64,000 nucleotides of DNA. It comes from DASZJY01 sp036260255. GTDB taxonomy: Bacteria; Actinomycetota; Acidimicrobiia; Acidimicrobiales; AC-14. Where the stretch lies: assembly GCA_036260255.1 (NCBI GenBank), contig DATAAF010000057.1, positions 17,641-81,640 of the forward strand, in the 5' to 3' direction. The notes under the pieces were generated by a model. That model ran no database searches. It was not told where the DNA came from and saw only the letters and a program-made list of their open reading frames with translations. Shown here piece after piece: positions 30,307 to 39,123 of the stretch (within the stretch, counting starts at the first letter, position 1; the number at the start of each line of letters is the position of its first letter). The position numbers and the translations under genes are program-made.

Positions 30307-32841
30307 ATGGCCGCCCAAACCCGGCTCCCGTGGCTGACGTGGCGGCGGTTCCTCGCCGTCGCCTCGGTGGCGGTGGTCGTGCGCTCGGTCATCCCTTCAG
30401 CCCGGGCCGGGCAGGCGTTCGCGGTGGTCATCTCGGGCGTGAGCCTGGCCGCGGTGTGGCTGGGCGTCTCCCGGCTCACGCCGCCGAACCGCCGGCCGGC
30501 GACCTGGTTCGCCGTCGCCCTCTCGCTCTACTTCGCCGGCGACCTCTTCTTCTACTACTTCCTCCTCGTGCGCCAGTCCGCCCGGCCTTTCCCGTCCGTC
30601 GCCGACGCCCTCTACCTGGCCGACCTCCCCATCTTCATCGCGTCGATGCTCCTGTTCATCCGGGTCCAGAAGCCCGGCCGCGACGTGGCCAGCCTCATCG
30701 ACGGAGCCATCGTGGCCAGCGTCTTCGGCCTCTTGTCGTGGCTCTACGTCATCCAGCCGGCGGTGACGGCGACCGACACGCCGTTCCTCGACCGCGCCAT
30801 CGGCATGGCTTATCCCATGCTCGACGTGCTCATGCTGACGATGGCCGTGCGGCTCCTGCTCATCCGGGGCCCCCGCCCGCCGGCGCACGTCTTCCTCGCC
30901 GCCGCGGTCGTCGCTCTCACGGCGGCCGACACCCTCTACAACTTCTTGAACGTGCTCCCGGGGCTGCCCCTGCTCATCGAGCCGTACTACGTCCTGTGGA
31001 TCGTCTGGTACGTGACGGCGGCGGTCGCGTTCCTCCACCCTTCGATGGCGTGGACCCCACAGGCCGAGGAGGGTTCGGCGGCGGACCACGATGCGGCCCG
31101 CCTGCTCCTGTTGGGCGGGGTCGTGCTCGTCGCCCCCACGCTCGTGGTGATCGAGGGCATCCTCGTCCGCCACTGGCAACTGCCGGTCATCGGCGCCGTC
31201 TCGATGGTGCTCTTCGGGCTCGTCATGGCGCGCATGAGCCTCTTGATGCGCTCGCTCCGTCAGGCCAGGGCCGACGCGGAGGCGGCCAACGAGGCCAAGT
31301 CGCTGTTCCTGGCCACCATGAGCCACGAGATCCGGACGCCCCTCAACGCCGTCCTGGGCCTCTCCGAGGTGCTGCTCGAGAGCGACCTCGGCCACGAGCA
31401 GCGGGCCTGGGTGGAGACCGTGGTCTCCAGCGGACGGTCGCTCCTCACCCTGATCAACGACATCCTCGACTTCTCGAAGATCGAGTCGGGTGTCATGCCG
31501 ATGGCCTCGGACCCCTTCGAGGTCGGCGAGTGCGTGGAATCGGCCCTGGCGGTGGTGGCGCCCGAGGCGGAGGCCCGCGGCTTGCACCTCGACTACCGGA
31601 TCGATCCCGACCTTCCGCCGGTCGTCCGTGGCGACGCCGCTCGGCTGCGGCAGGTGCTCGTGAACCTGCTGTCGAACGCGGTGAAGTTCACCAACACCGG
31701 AGGGGTGTCGCTCTCCGTCCGGGCGTCACCTCCGGACGGCCCGCCGGCGGGCCTGGGCGGAGACGCCGTCCGACCGGAGGGGACGACGCTCTATTTTGCC
31801 GTCCGCGACACAGGCGTCGGCATCCCCGTCGAGGCGCAGGCCGATGTCTTCCATCCGTTCGTCCAAGCCGAGCGCTCGGCGGCCCGGCGTCACGGCGGGA
31901 CCGGCCTCGGCCTGCCCATCAGCCGCCGGTTGTGCGAGCTCATGGGCGGGACGGTGTGGCTGGAGAGCCAGGAGGGCGTCGGATCGACGTTCCACTTCAC
32001 CGTCGCAGTCGAGCCGGCGCCCGACGTGGCGCCCTCACGCGGCGTGGAGGTCGACCCACTCCTCGCCGGCAAGCGGCTGCTCATCGTCGACGGCGACAGT
32101 TCGAGTCGCGAGGTGCTGACCGGGTGCGCGCAGAGGTGGGGCATGGTGCCGACGAGCATCGACGCCCCAGACGAGGCGGAGTCCAGGCTCGCCGCCGGGG
32201 AGCGCTACGACATGGCCGTCGTCGACCTCGTCCCCGGCGGAGCCGACGCCGGCGGCCTCCTCCGGGGACTGTCGCGCCACCGCCTCCCGGTGGTGGCGCT
32301 CGCCCCGATCGCCCCCCGATCGGGTGTGTGCACCGAGGCGTTCGCCGGGTGGGTCACCAGGCCGGTGCGACGATCCCAGCTGCTGGAGACGTTGCGGAGC
32401 GCCCTCGGCGGCGCTCCGGCGTCGAACGGCTCGGCGGCCGCTTCGGCGGCGTCGGGGCTGGAGGTCCTCGTGGCCGAGGACAACCCGGTCAACAAGCGGC
32501 TGATCATGCTGTTCCTCGAGAAGCTCGGCCACCGAGCCGAGATCGTGACCGACGGACGGGCCGCGCTCGCCGCCCTGGAGGAACGGGCGTACGACGTGGT
32601 GCTGATGGACATGCAGATGCCCGACATGGACGGCCTCGAGGCCAGCCGGCAGATCCACCAGCGCTGGGCCGAGCGCCGGCCCCGGATCATCGGGGTCACC
32701 GCCAACGCCGTCGCCGGTGACCGTGAGCTCTGCCTCGCCGCCGGGATGGACGACTACCTGAGCAAGCCGTTCTCGATGAACGAGCTGGCGCAGGCGCTGG
32801 CCCGGCTCGAGCAGACGGCGGGCGCCGCCGCCCCCCGCTGA
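30307..32841 (+). CDS. Membrane hybrid sensor histidine kinase
   Basis: An 844-residue protein. About nine membrane segments fill residues 10-320. HisKA with FLATMSHEIRTPLNAVLGLSE (phospho-His near 340) and HATPase (LLSNAVKFT, DTGVGIP, GGTGLGLPISRRL) follow. A first receiver-like domain (about 580-690) is degenerate, with Arg for the conserved Lys (VTRPVRR). The second receiver (about 715-840) is complete: AEDNPVNKRL, VVLMDMQMPDMDG, LSKPF. It should pass phosphate to the HPt protein encoded divergently 42 nt away. The ligand is probably membrane- or lipid-associated, since there is no large extracellular loop. Confidence 0.92.
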   Translation: MAAQTRLPWLTWRRFLAVASVAVVVRSVIPSARAGQAFAVVISGVSLAAVWLGVSRLTPPNRRPATWFAVALSLYFAGDLFFYYFLLVRQSARPFPSVADALYLADLPIFIASMLLFIRVQKPGRDVASLIDGAIVASVFGLLSWLYVIQPAVTATDTPFLDRAIGMAYPMLDVLMLTMAVRLLLIRGPRPPAHVFLAAAVVALTAADTLYNFLNVLPGLPLLIEPYYVLWIVWYVTAAVAFLHPSMAWTPQAEEGSAADHDAARLLLLGGVVLVAPTLVVIEGILVRHWQLPVIGAVSMVLFGLVMARMSLLMRSLRQARADAEAANEAKSLFLATMSHEIRTPLNAVLGLSEVLLESDLGHEQRAWVETVVSSGRSLLTLINDILDFSKIESGVMPMASDPFEVGECVESALAVVAPEAEARGLHLDYRIDPDLPPVVRGDAARLRQVLVNLLSNAVKFTNTGGVSLSVRASPPDGPPAGLGGDAVRPEGTTLYFAVRDTGVGIPVEAQADVFHPFVQAERSAARRHGGTGLGLPISRRLCELMGGTVWLESQEGVGSTFHFTVAVEPAPDVAPSRGVEVDPLLAGKRLLIVDGDSSSREVLTGCAQRWGMVPTSIDAPDEAESRLAAGERYDMAVVDLVPGGADAGGLLRGLSRHRLPVVALAPIAPRSGVCTEAFAGWVTRPVRRSQLLETLRSALGGAPASNGSAAASAASGLEVLVAEDNPVNKRLIMLFLEKLGHRAEIVTDGRAALAALEERAYDVVLMDMQMPDMDGLEASRQIHQRWAERRPRIIGVTANAVAGDRELCLAAGMDDYLSKPFSMNELAQALARLEQTAGAAAPR

Positions 32842-33108
32842 ACCCAACGCCAACCCCAACGCCGGCCCAACGCCGCCCCACCGAACGTTGCCGCGACGCT
32901 GTCCCCCCGTTGATGGCCCTCCGGGCGCGTTTCCGTCATGCTTGAAGCTGGATGGGGCTCTGGCCCCGGGTAGTCGTCACCCGGCGGAGGAGGGCCTTGT
33001 CTGCACGGCAGGCACGACGGAGGGGCCCTCCGAAGTGGTCACCGGGTTCGACGAGCTGGGGCCAGGCTCCTCCAGGGCGGCACACGCAGCCCCGACCCTC
33101 GCCTCCGG
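32842..33108. other. Convergent intergenic region with short tandem repeats
   Basis: Just after the kinase stop, CCCAACGCC recurs three times within 32 bp (32843-32874), followed by CCACCGAACG. Further along, GGAGGGCC and GGCCCTCC can pair over about 30 nt and may terminate one or both convergent transcripts. No gene. Confidence 0.4.
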
Positions 33109-35136
33109 CTAGTGGAGACGCCGGCGCATCGTGACCTCCGTACCGCCGGGATCGCGTTGCACGTCCAGCTCCATGAGCGAGGCCATGAGTTCCAGGCCCC
33201 GGCCGCGCTCGTGGCCGCCCTCGGGCGTCCGCCAGCGGCCCGAGTCCTGCACCGTGACAACCAGCTCATCGTCGTCGACCACCGCGACGAACTCGAACGT
33301 CGGGCGGGTCGGGGCGACGGGGTGCTGAATGGCGTTGGCGGCCGCCTCGCAAGAGGCGAGAACGGTCTCGTCGACCTCCGTCTTGGACAGGCCGAGGCGC
33401 TCGAGGAAGCGGCGGAGCCGCCGCCGCAGCTCCGGAACGACCGCGGGCTCAGCGCGGAGCTCCAGCCGGAGGGACCGCGCCGGGGCGGTCAGGAGGCGGA
33501 GGGCCAGCATCGCGATGTCGTCGGGGCGGTTGCCGCCCCCGAGCCGGTCGAGCAGGCGGTCGAGCAGCGGGTCGAGCTCCGCCGGGCCCTGCGCTACCTC
33601 CGCCGCCAGTCGGGCGAGTCCCTGCTCCAGGCTCGCGTCGCGGCGTTCGATCAGCCCGTCCGTGTAGAGGAGCAGGGTGGAGCCCGGATCCATCACGAGC
33701 CTTCCCTCCGGGAACGGTGCCGCGCCCGGCACGGCGATGGGAACCGCGAGTCCCGCCTCCACGTACCTCGTGGTTCCGTCGGGCAGGGTTAGGAGCGGAG
33801 GGGGGTGGCCGGCGTTGGCGAGGCGCAGCTCGCCGGTGTCGAGCCACACCTCGGCGAAGACAACGGTCGCGAACTCGCACTCCCCGATGTCGTCCACCAG
33901 CCGGTTGAGCCGGTTCAACGCGTCGGCCGGGCCCAGGCCTTCGAAGGCGTACGTGCGCAGCGCATTGCGCAGCTGGGCCATCGCCGCCGCTGCGTGCACG
34001 CCCCGGCCTTCGACGTCACCGACGACGATCACGACGCGACCGTCGAGCGCCACCGCGTCGTACCAGTCCCCGCCGACCTCGACGTCGTCGCTGCCGGAGA
34101 CGTAGCGGGCGGCGAGGCTCACGCCGTCGAGGTCGGGGAGGTGCTCGGGAAGGAAGCTGCGTTGGAGGGTCTCCGCGACCTTGTGCTCACGCCGGAGGAT
34201 CTCCTCCATGGCAGTGCGGGCCCGGCCCAGCGCCTCGCTCGCCCGCCGGTGCTCGCTGACGATGGCGGCGAAGACCAGGGAGCAAAGCGCCACGCTGGCG
34301 TTGAAGGTCTGCAGCGTCAACATCCTCGCGGTCAAGGACTCCTCGGCGAAGGGGCCGAGCTCGCGGGTCGCCGCCCACACCGCCATCCCGGAGACAATGA
34401 GGGCCGCCGGGGCCGCGCCGGACTGCTCGAACCGCCAGGCGATCCACCCGAGGACGGGCAGCACGACGAAGAGCCCGGGCGTGTCGCTGCGGAGCGTCAG
34501 CCCCGACGCCACCACCAGGGCGGTGAGCAGGGCCGTCGCCTCGGCCACCCGCCGCCAGTCGACCGTCGACAGCGCGCGCAACAGCAGGAGCCTCCAGAGG
34601 AAGGGGGCGACCGCCAGCACTCCCATGGCGTCCCCCGCCCACCAGACCGACCAGGTGCTCAAGAACCGGTGGCCGGGCACAGCTCCCGACTCCACGAGCA
34701 CGGCCGAGCCGACGGTGGCACTGACAAGCATGCTGGCCAGGGCGCCGAGGAGCACCAGGGCGATGGCATCCCGACGGCGGTCGAGCTGGGGTCGGAACCC
34801 GACCCGCCGCAAGAGGTAGGCGGACAGCCATGGGGCGGCGGCGTTGCCTCCGGCGGTTACGAGCGCGGCGAGCAGCGAGCGGCTGATCGGGGCGTTGACG
34901 GAGAACGCGGCCGCGGCGACGGCCGGCCACACCCGGCGCCCGAAGGCGTAGAACGCCACGACGGCGATCCCGGTCGGCGGCCACATGGGCGTGACGTTGC
35001 GCTCGACGAGCGCGAGCCGCAGGCTCACCCGCGCCGCGAGGTAATAGGCGACTCCGACGAGGACGAGCACGCCGAGGCTCCGGATCCGACGCCCACGTGC
35101 TCCCAGGGCCTCCCGTCTGGCGGGTGCCGGAGTCAT
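33109..35136 (-). CDS. MASE1-SpoIIE phosphatase with C-terminal anti-sigma-type kinase domain
   Basis: A 675-residue protein in three parts. A MASE1-type membrane sensor (about 20-300) has the hallmark MWPPTGIAVVAFYAFGRRVWP. A PP2C/SpoIIE phosphatase (about 335-525) has GGDWYDAVALDGRVVIVVGDVEGRGVHAAAAMAQLR and NRPDDIAMLAL. An HATPase_c_2 domain of RsbW type (about 540-675) has ASCEAAANAIQHPV and GRGLELMASLM. Phosphatase and kinase in one chain can set the phosphorylation of an anti-anti-sigma factor in response to the membrane sensor. ATG at 35136 is used instead of a TTG three codons upstream. Confidence 0.92.
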   Translation of the reverse strand: MTPAPARREALGARGRRIRSLGVLVLVGVAYYLAARVSLRLALVERNVTPMWPPTGIAVVAFYAFGRRVWPAVAAAAFSVNAPISRSLLAALVTAGGNAAAPWLSAYLLRRVGFRPQLDRRRDAIALVLLGALASMLVSATVGSAVLVESGAVPGHRFLSTWSVWWAGDAMGVLAVAPFLWRLLLLRALSTVDWRRVAEATALLTALVVASGLTLRSDTPGLFVVLPVLGWIAWRFEQSGAAPAALIVSGMAVWAATRELGPFAEESLTARMLTLQTFNASVALCSLVFAAIVSEHRRASEALGRARTAMEEILRREHKVAETLQRSFLPEHLPDLDGVSLAARYVSGSDDVEVGGDWYDAVALDGRVVIVVGDVEGRGVHAAAAMAQLRNALRTYAFEGLGPADALNRLNRLVDDIGECEFATVVFAEVWLDTGELRLANAGHPPPLLTLPDGTTRYVEAGLAVPIAVPGAAPFPEGRLVMDPGSTLLLYTDGLIERRDASLEQGLARLAAEVAQGPAELDPLLDRLLDRLGGGNRPDDIAMLALRLLTAPARSLRLELRAEPAVVPELRRRLRRFLERLGLSKTEVDETVLASCEAAANAIQHPVAPTRPTFEFVAVVDDDELVVTVQDSGRWRTPEGGHERGRGLELMASLMELDVQRDPGGTEVTMRRRLH

Positions 35137-35474
35137 CGGTGCCAAAGGCTACGGGGGGAGAGCGCTCCGTGGCGGGGGCACCAGCGCCGAGCACGGCCGA
35201 GGTCCACCGTCACCGCCGAGACAGCTCGACGCCGCCGCCGCTTGGACGTCGGTCGCCAGCCGCGACGGGATCGGCAAATTCCCCGCCGGGCATCCCCGAG
35301 CCTTGTGGGTGACCTTGCCCGGTCCAACAAGGTGCTGAGACAGGGGAAGCTCCAGGGGCTATTTCGTGCTCGGCTCGTCGGCGCGACAACGAACGCCCGA
35401 CCTCACTGACCCTCACGGCCACGACGTGACTTGCCACCGCGATTCGCTTTGCGGTGTGACAGGTCGCTCACTAA
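35137..35474. other. Intergenic region without a recognised gene
   Basis: About 340 nt between divergent genes. The possible frames have compositions unlike the neighbours and no ribosome site. Only the last part, beginning with the palindrome at 35475, shows regulatory structure. Confidence 0.4.
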
Positions 35475-35520
35475 ATGTGGACCACATCTATTGCCGCGGC
35501 TCGCCGGCCCCATCTTTAAT
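35475..35520 (+). promoter_or_regulatory. Palindrome and promoter of the NMT1-like/dipeptide ABC locus
   Basis: ATGTGG-A-CCACAT (35475-35487) is a perfect 13-bp palindrome ending 3 bp before TTGCCG (35491-35496). TTTAAT (35515-35520) follows after 18 bp. A dimeric activator or GntR-type repressor upstream of -35 fits. The AT-rich patch is unusual for this window. AAGGGGGA (35533-35540) is the ribosome site for the GTG at 35548. Confidence 0.5.
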
Positions 35521-35547
35521 GGACCACTCACAAGGGGGACGCCCATC

Positions 35548-36447
35548 GTGCCTGCGGCCGGCCGCCTAAGGCTCAGCTTGTACTGCCCAACCTGACTCCC
35601 GGGCTACCACCTGCCGTATCTGGCGGCAGGCGCCAGCGGTCTGCTGGCGGAGTACGGGCTGGAGGTCGAGATACTCGACCCTGCCCCCGGTCCCGAGAAC
35701 GTCCGGCGGGTGGCCACCGGAGGCGCCGACTTCTGCCTCACCAGCGTGACCCACTACCTGCGGGCCCGCGCCCAATCCGGCGCTCTTGCCGCTCGCTTCG
35801 TCGCCGTCGTGGTCCAGCGCAGCCCCATGGCAGGGATCGTCGTGGCCGACTCGCCGCTCGCCTCACCCGCCGACCTCGCCGGGAAGCACGTCGGCGGTCC
35901 GCCGGACAGCGCCCTGGTCGCCGAGTACCGCTTCGGGCTGTCCTCCCTCGGCCTGGCGCCTCCGGTCGTCGTCCCCGTCGACTACAGCCTCGCCCCCGCT
36001 GCTCTGGGGCGGCGAGAGATCGACGTGGTCCCCGACTTTTCGGATCTGGTTCCCCGCACGCGGCGGCAGGCCGGCGTTCCCGTGCGGGCGGTGCCGCTGG
36101 GCGTCGAGGTCTATGCCAGCGGTCTGGTCGCTGCCGACAGGGTGCCCGACGACCTTGTCGCGACAATGCGAGCGGCGCTGGCTGAGTCTCTCCTCCGTCA
36201 GCGGGCAGATCCCACGGCCGGCCTCGACGAGCTCAGGGCGCGATATCCGGACGTCGACCCTGCCGACGCGGTGGAGGGGTGGCGGCTGGTCGAGCCCAAC
36301 ATCTTCACCGGAGTGGCGCCGGGCTCCATGGAGGCCGAGCGCTGGCGGCACACGATCACCTGGACGGCGGCCGCCCACGGAGTCGTCGCGCCGCCGCCGG
36401 AAACGGTCTACCGACCCGACCTGGCTCTGGCGCCGGCTGGCCCGTGA
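35548..36447 (+). CDS. NMT1/THI5-like substrate-binding-fold protein with in-frame UGA (Sec or nonsense)
   Basis: From the GTG at 35548, 299 codons read as one NMT1/THI5-type periplasmic-binding-fold protein, interrupted only by TGA at 35593-35595 (codon 16). The strand before it (RLRLSLYCPT) and the sequence after it (LPGYHLPYLAAGASGLLAEYGLEVEIL) are the normal opening of the family, so both sides belong to one gene; the start has a good ribosome site. There is no signal peptide. The UGA sits as C-P-T-UGA, a C-x-x-Sec-like pattern, and CCTGCCG/CGGCAGG can form a hairpin 14 nt downstream. A single Trp (TGG) to TGA change is the simpler reading. Restarting at the GTG at 35710 would lose the first lobe strand. 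Ligand unknown; the downstream importer suggests a link. Confidence 0.6.
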
Positions 36448-36515
36448 ACGTCGACCCGCCGCGCTGTCGCGCCCGGAACCAAGACCGCATCAAGCCGACA
36501 ACTCAAGGAGGCACC

Positions 36516-38105
36516 GTGCGCCGCCGTCGTTCGCTTTCCCTCGTCCTCGTCCTCACCCTCGCCCTCCTGGCCGCTGCCTGCGGCGACGACGACGAGGGCT
36601 CGGGCGGATCGGGACCGCCCACCGCCAGTAGCCAAGAGCTACGAGTCGGCTTCACCGCCGACCAGTACGTCCTCGAGGGCCCCGACGCCGCCCTGGGTGC
36701 GTACCCGCTCAACACCAACGTCCTGGAGACGTTGACGTACCTGTCGCCCACGTACGAGGTGAAGCCGCTCCTTGCCGACCGTTGGGAGTTCCGCGCTCCG
36801 AACACGTGGCGCTTCTTCCTCCACCCGGGCATCAAGTTCCACGACGGCCAGGCGTTGAACGCCCAGGCCGTGAAGACGGGCCTGTTCGACCGCGTGGCCG
36901 CCCAGAGAGGCGGAGGCACGATAAAGGCGGGCCCCAACTCGGCGGTCGTCGTCGACGAGTACATCATCGACTTCACGCCCACCGCGCCCAACCTCCGGGT
37001 GCCCGAACAGATCGTGCACCCCAACAACGCGGTGATCGCCCCCGGCGCCAACCCCGGGAGGAATCCCGTCGGCACGGGGCCCTTCCGCTTCGTCGAGTAC
37101 CTGCCCAAGGAGCGCATTGTCGTAGAGCGCAACCCGGACTACTGGGGAACCAAGGCCGGGCTCGAGCGCATCACGTTCCGCTTCTATCCTGACCCCAGCG
37201 CGCGCCGGCTGGCCCTCGAGGCGGGCGACATCGACCTTGCGTTCGACATCCCCCGACCTGACGTCAAGGCCCTCCGGGGACGGGGCCTCACCATCGCGAA
37301 CAGCCCGGTCGGCGCGTACGAGGCCGTGTACGCCAACATCCACGGGACGGGCGAACGCGACATCCTGCGCGACGTCAACGTTCGCAAGGCGATCGCCCAC
37401 GCCATCGACCGCAAGTCCCTGGTCGACAACGTGCTCGAGGGGCAGGCGACGATGGACCAGACCTTCGTGCCGCCCGGCAGCCTGGCTCCCTACCAAGCGA
37501 CGGTCAGGGGGTTCCAGTACGACCAGGCGAGAGCCAGGTCTCTCCTCGACCAGGCCGGGTGGACACTCGGCGGCGACGGCATCCGTACCAAGGGTGCCCG
37601 CCGCCTCAGGCTCCAGCTGGTGTCCGGGTTCCCCTCGGCAGAGGCCCACAAGCCCATCCCGACGTTCCTGCAGTCGCAGCTCAGGGCCGTCGGCATCGAC
37701 GTCGAGATCGTCGAGCGGCCCGACTCGGCGTCCTATCAGTCCCTCATCACCAGCGGTCAGGGCGATCTCTTCATGGAGCAGGGCAACCAGAACGACGCCA
37801 ATCCCGCATTCCTGCCCGTGCTTCTGTTCGCCTCCTCCGGCTCTGGGGCCTCGGCGCCGTACCCGTCGCTGTTCGGCCCGGGCGGGAGGTTCGACGAGAT
37901 CATGCGCCAGACGCTCACGGAGCCCGACGCGATGAAGGTCCGCCAGCTGACGGCTGAGGGCATGCACCAGATCATCGACGAGGAGGCGGTGGTCATCCCC
38001 CTTGCCGGCATCTTCCGCATCTACGGCATGAAGGACACGGTGCAGGGCTTCACGCCTCATGCCTCCTTCCTGAACGTCCGTTGGGAAGGCGTCTCACTCA
38101 AGTGA
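36516..38105 (+). CDS. Dipeptide/oligopeptide-type ABC substrate-binding lipoprotein
   Basis: A 529-residue family 5 solute-binding protein. Signal peptide with lipobox LLAAAC (Cys near residue 21), then WEFRAPNTWRFFLHPGIKFHDGQ, GTGPFRFVEYLPKERIVVERNPDYWG and DVNVRKAIAHAIDRKSLVDNVL, all family hallmarks. It binds a peptide or similar solute outside the membrane. GTG at 36516, 4 nt after AAGGAGG. First of a binding-protein/permease/permease set; the two ATPases are convergent on the other strand. Confidence 0.92.
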   Translation: MRRRRSLSLVLVLTLALLAAACGDDDEGSGGSGPPTASSQELRVGFTADQYVLEGPDAALGAYPLNTNVLETLTYLSPTYEVKPLLADRWEFRAPNTWRFFLHPGIKFHDGQALNAQAVKTGLFDRVAAQRGGGTIKAGPNSAVVVDEYIIDFTPTAPNLRVPEQIVHPNNAVIAPGANPGRNPVGTGPFRFVEYLPKERIVVERNPDYWGTKAGLERITFRFYPDPSARRLALEAGDIDLAFDIPRPDVKALRGRGLTIANSPVGAYEAVYANIHGTGERDILRDVNVRKAIAHAIDRKSLVDNVLEGQATMDQTFVPPGSLAPYQATVRGFQYDQARARSLLDQAGWTLGGDGIRTKGARRLRLQLVSGFPSAEAHKPIPTFLQSQLRAVGIDVEIVERPDSASYQSLITSGQGDLFMEQGNQNDANPAFLPVLLFASSGSGASAPYPSLFGPGGRFDEIMRQTLTEPDAMKVRQLTAEGMHQIIDEEAVVIPLAGIFRIYGMKDTVQGFTPHASFLNVRWEGVSLK

Positions 38106-38157
38106 CGCCGGGCCCGGCGCCCCGCCCCTCGCGCCGGGCCCCGATCGGCGACGCCGT

Positions 38158-39123
38158 ATGACCCGCGGCGGAGGCGTCGGCGCGTATGTCGTCCGCCGGC
38201 TGGTGTTGGTCGTGCCCACCCTGGTGGGGATCACCATCCTGGCCTTCGCTCTGGCCAGCCTCGCGCCCGGCGACCCCGCCGCCGAGTACCTGCGGCGGGT
38301 CTACGGACGGGAGCCCACCCCGATCGAGCTCCGTGACGAGCGCCGGGCGTTGGGGCTGGACCGGCCCGTCGTCGTGCAGTACCTGCGCTGGGTGAGCGGG
38401 GCCGCCCATGGCGACCTCGGCACCTCGTTCGCCACCCGCCAGCCGGTACGCCGCGAGCTGCTCCGGCGCATCCCCTTCACCCTCGAGCTGGCGGTGCCCG
38501 CCGCCCTGCTGGCTCTCGTCGTCGCCGTCCCCGCCGGCATCGTCTCGGCCATCCACCGCAACCGTGTCCTCGACCACGTACTGCGCGTGGGGTCGTTGGC
38601 AGGTGCCTCGATGCCGAGCTTCTGGCTGGCGCTGCTCCTCATCATCCTCTTCGCCGTGCACTGGTCGCTCGTCCCGGTGGCCGGGCGGGGCGGGCTTTCG
38701 GGCCTCGTGCTGCCGACCGTCACCCTCGCCGTCGCACCAGCGGCGGTACTGGCCCGCTTCACCCGCTCGGCGATGCTCGAGACCCTCGGAGAGGGCTACG
38801 TGGTGACCGCCCGCTCCAAGGGGCTGACCCAGTGGTTCGTCGTCGGCCGGCACGCCTTCCGAAACGCCCTCATCCCCATCGTCACCGCCTTCACCACCAG
38901 CCTGGGGTTCCTGCTCTCCGGGGTGGTCGTGATCGAGACCATCTTCGTGTGGCCGGGCGTCGGCGGGCTGATCATCGACGCCATCCAGGCGCGGGACTAC
39001 CCGATGATCCAGGGGTTCGTGCTGTACACGGGCATCGCCTTTCTCGTCATCAACCTTGTGGTCGACCTGTTGTACCTGGTGATCGACCCTCGGGTGGCGC
39101 TGACCACGGAGGAGGCCGCGTGA
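38158..39123 (+). CDS. Dipeptide-type ABC permease (DppB-like)
   Basis: A 321-residue permease with six membrane segments. RRLVLVVPTLVGITILAFAL opens the DppB/OppB family; the EAA loop near residue 215-235 reads VTARSKGLTQWFVVGRHAFRNALIPIVT, and GVVVIETIFVWPGVGGLIIDAI follows. Overlaps the next permease by 4 nt (GTGA). Forms a heterodimeric channel with it. Confidence 0.92.
   Translation: MTRGGGVGAYVVRRLVLVVPTLVGITILAFALASLAPGDPAAEYLRRVYGREPTPIELRDERRALGLDRPVVVQYLRWVSGAAHGDLGTSFATRQPVRRELLRRIPFTLELAVPAALLALVVAVPAGIVSAIHRNRVLDHVLRVGSLAGASMPSFWLALLLIILFAVHWSLVPVAGRGGLSGLVLPTVTLAVAPAAVLARFTRSAMLETLGEGYVVTARSKGLTQWFVVGRHAFRNALIPIVTAFTTSLGFLLSGVVVIETIFVWPGVGGLIIDAIQARDYPMIQGFVLYTGIAFLVINLVVDLLYLVIDPRVALTTEEAA

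Noticed and set aside
30397..31587. Large minus-strand frame under the hybrid kinase
   Set aside because: Shadow frame: His/Arg/Gly-rich, no motifs, antisense to a fully motif-supported kinase.
32940..33060. Riboswitch-like folding in the region after the kinase
   Set aside because: The region lies between two convergent 3' ends, so no 5' leader exists; the pairing is better read as a terminator.
35366..35569. 67-aa frame upstream of the NMT1-like gene
   Set aside because: It overlaps the promoter, palindrome and ribosome site, and shows no family or coding bias.
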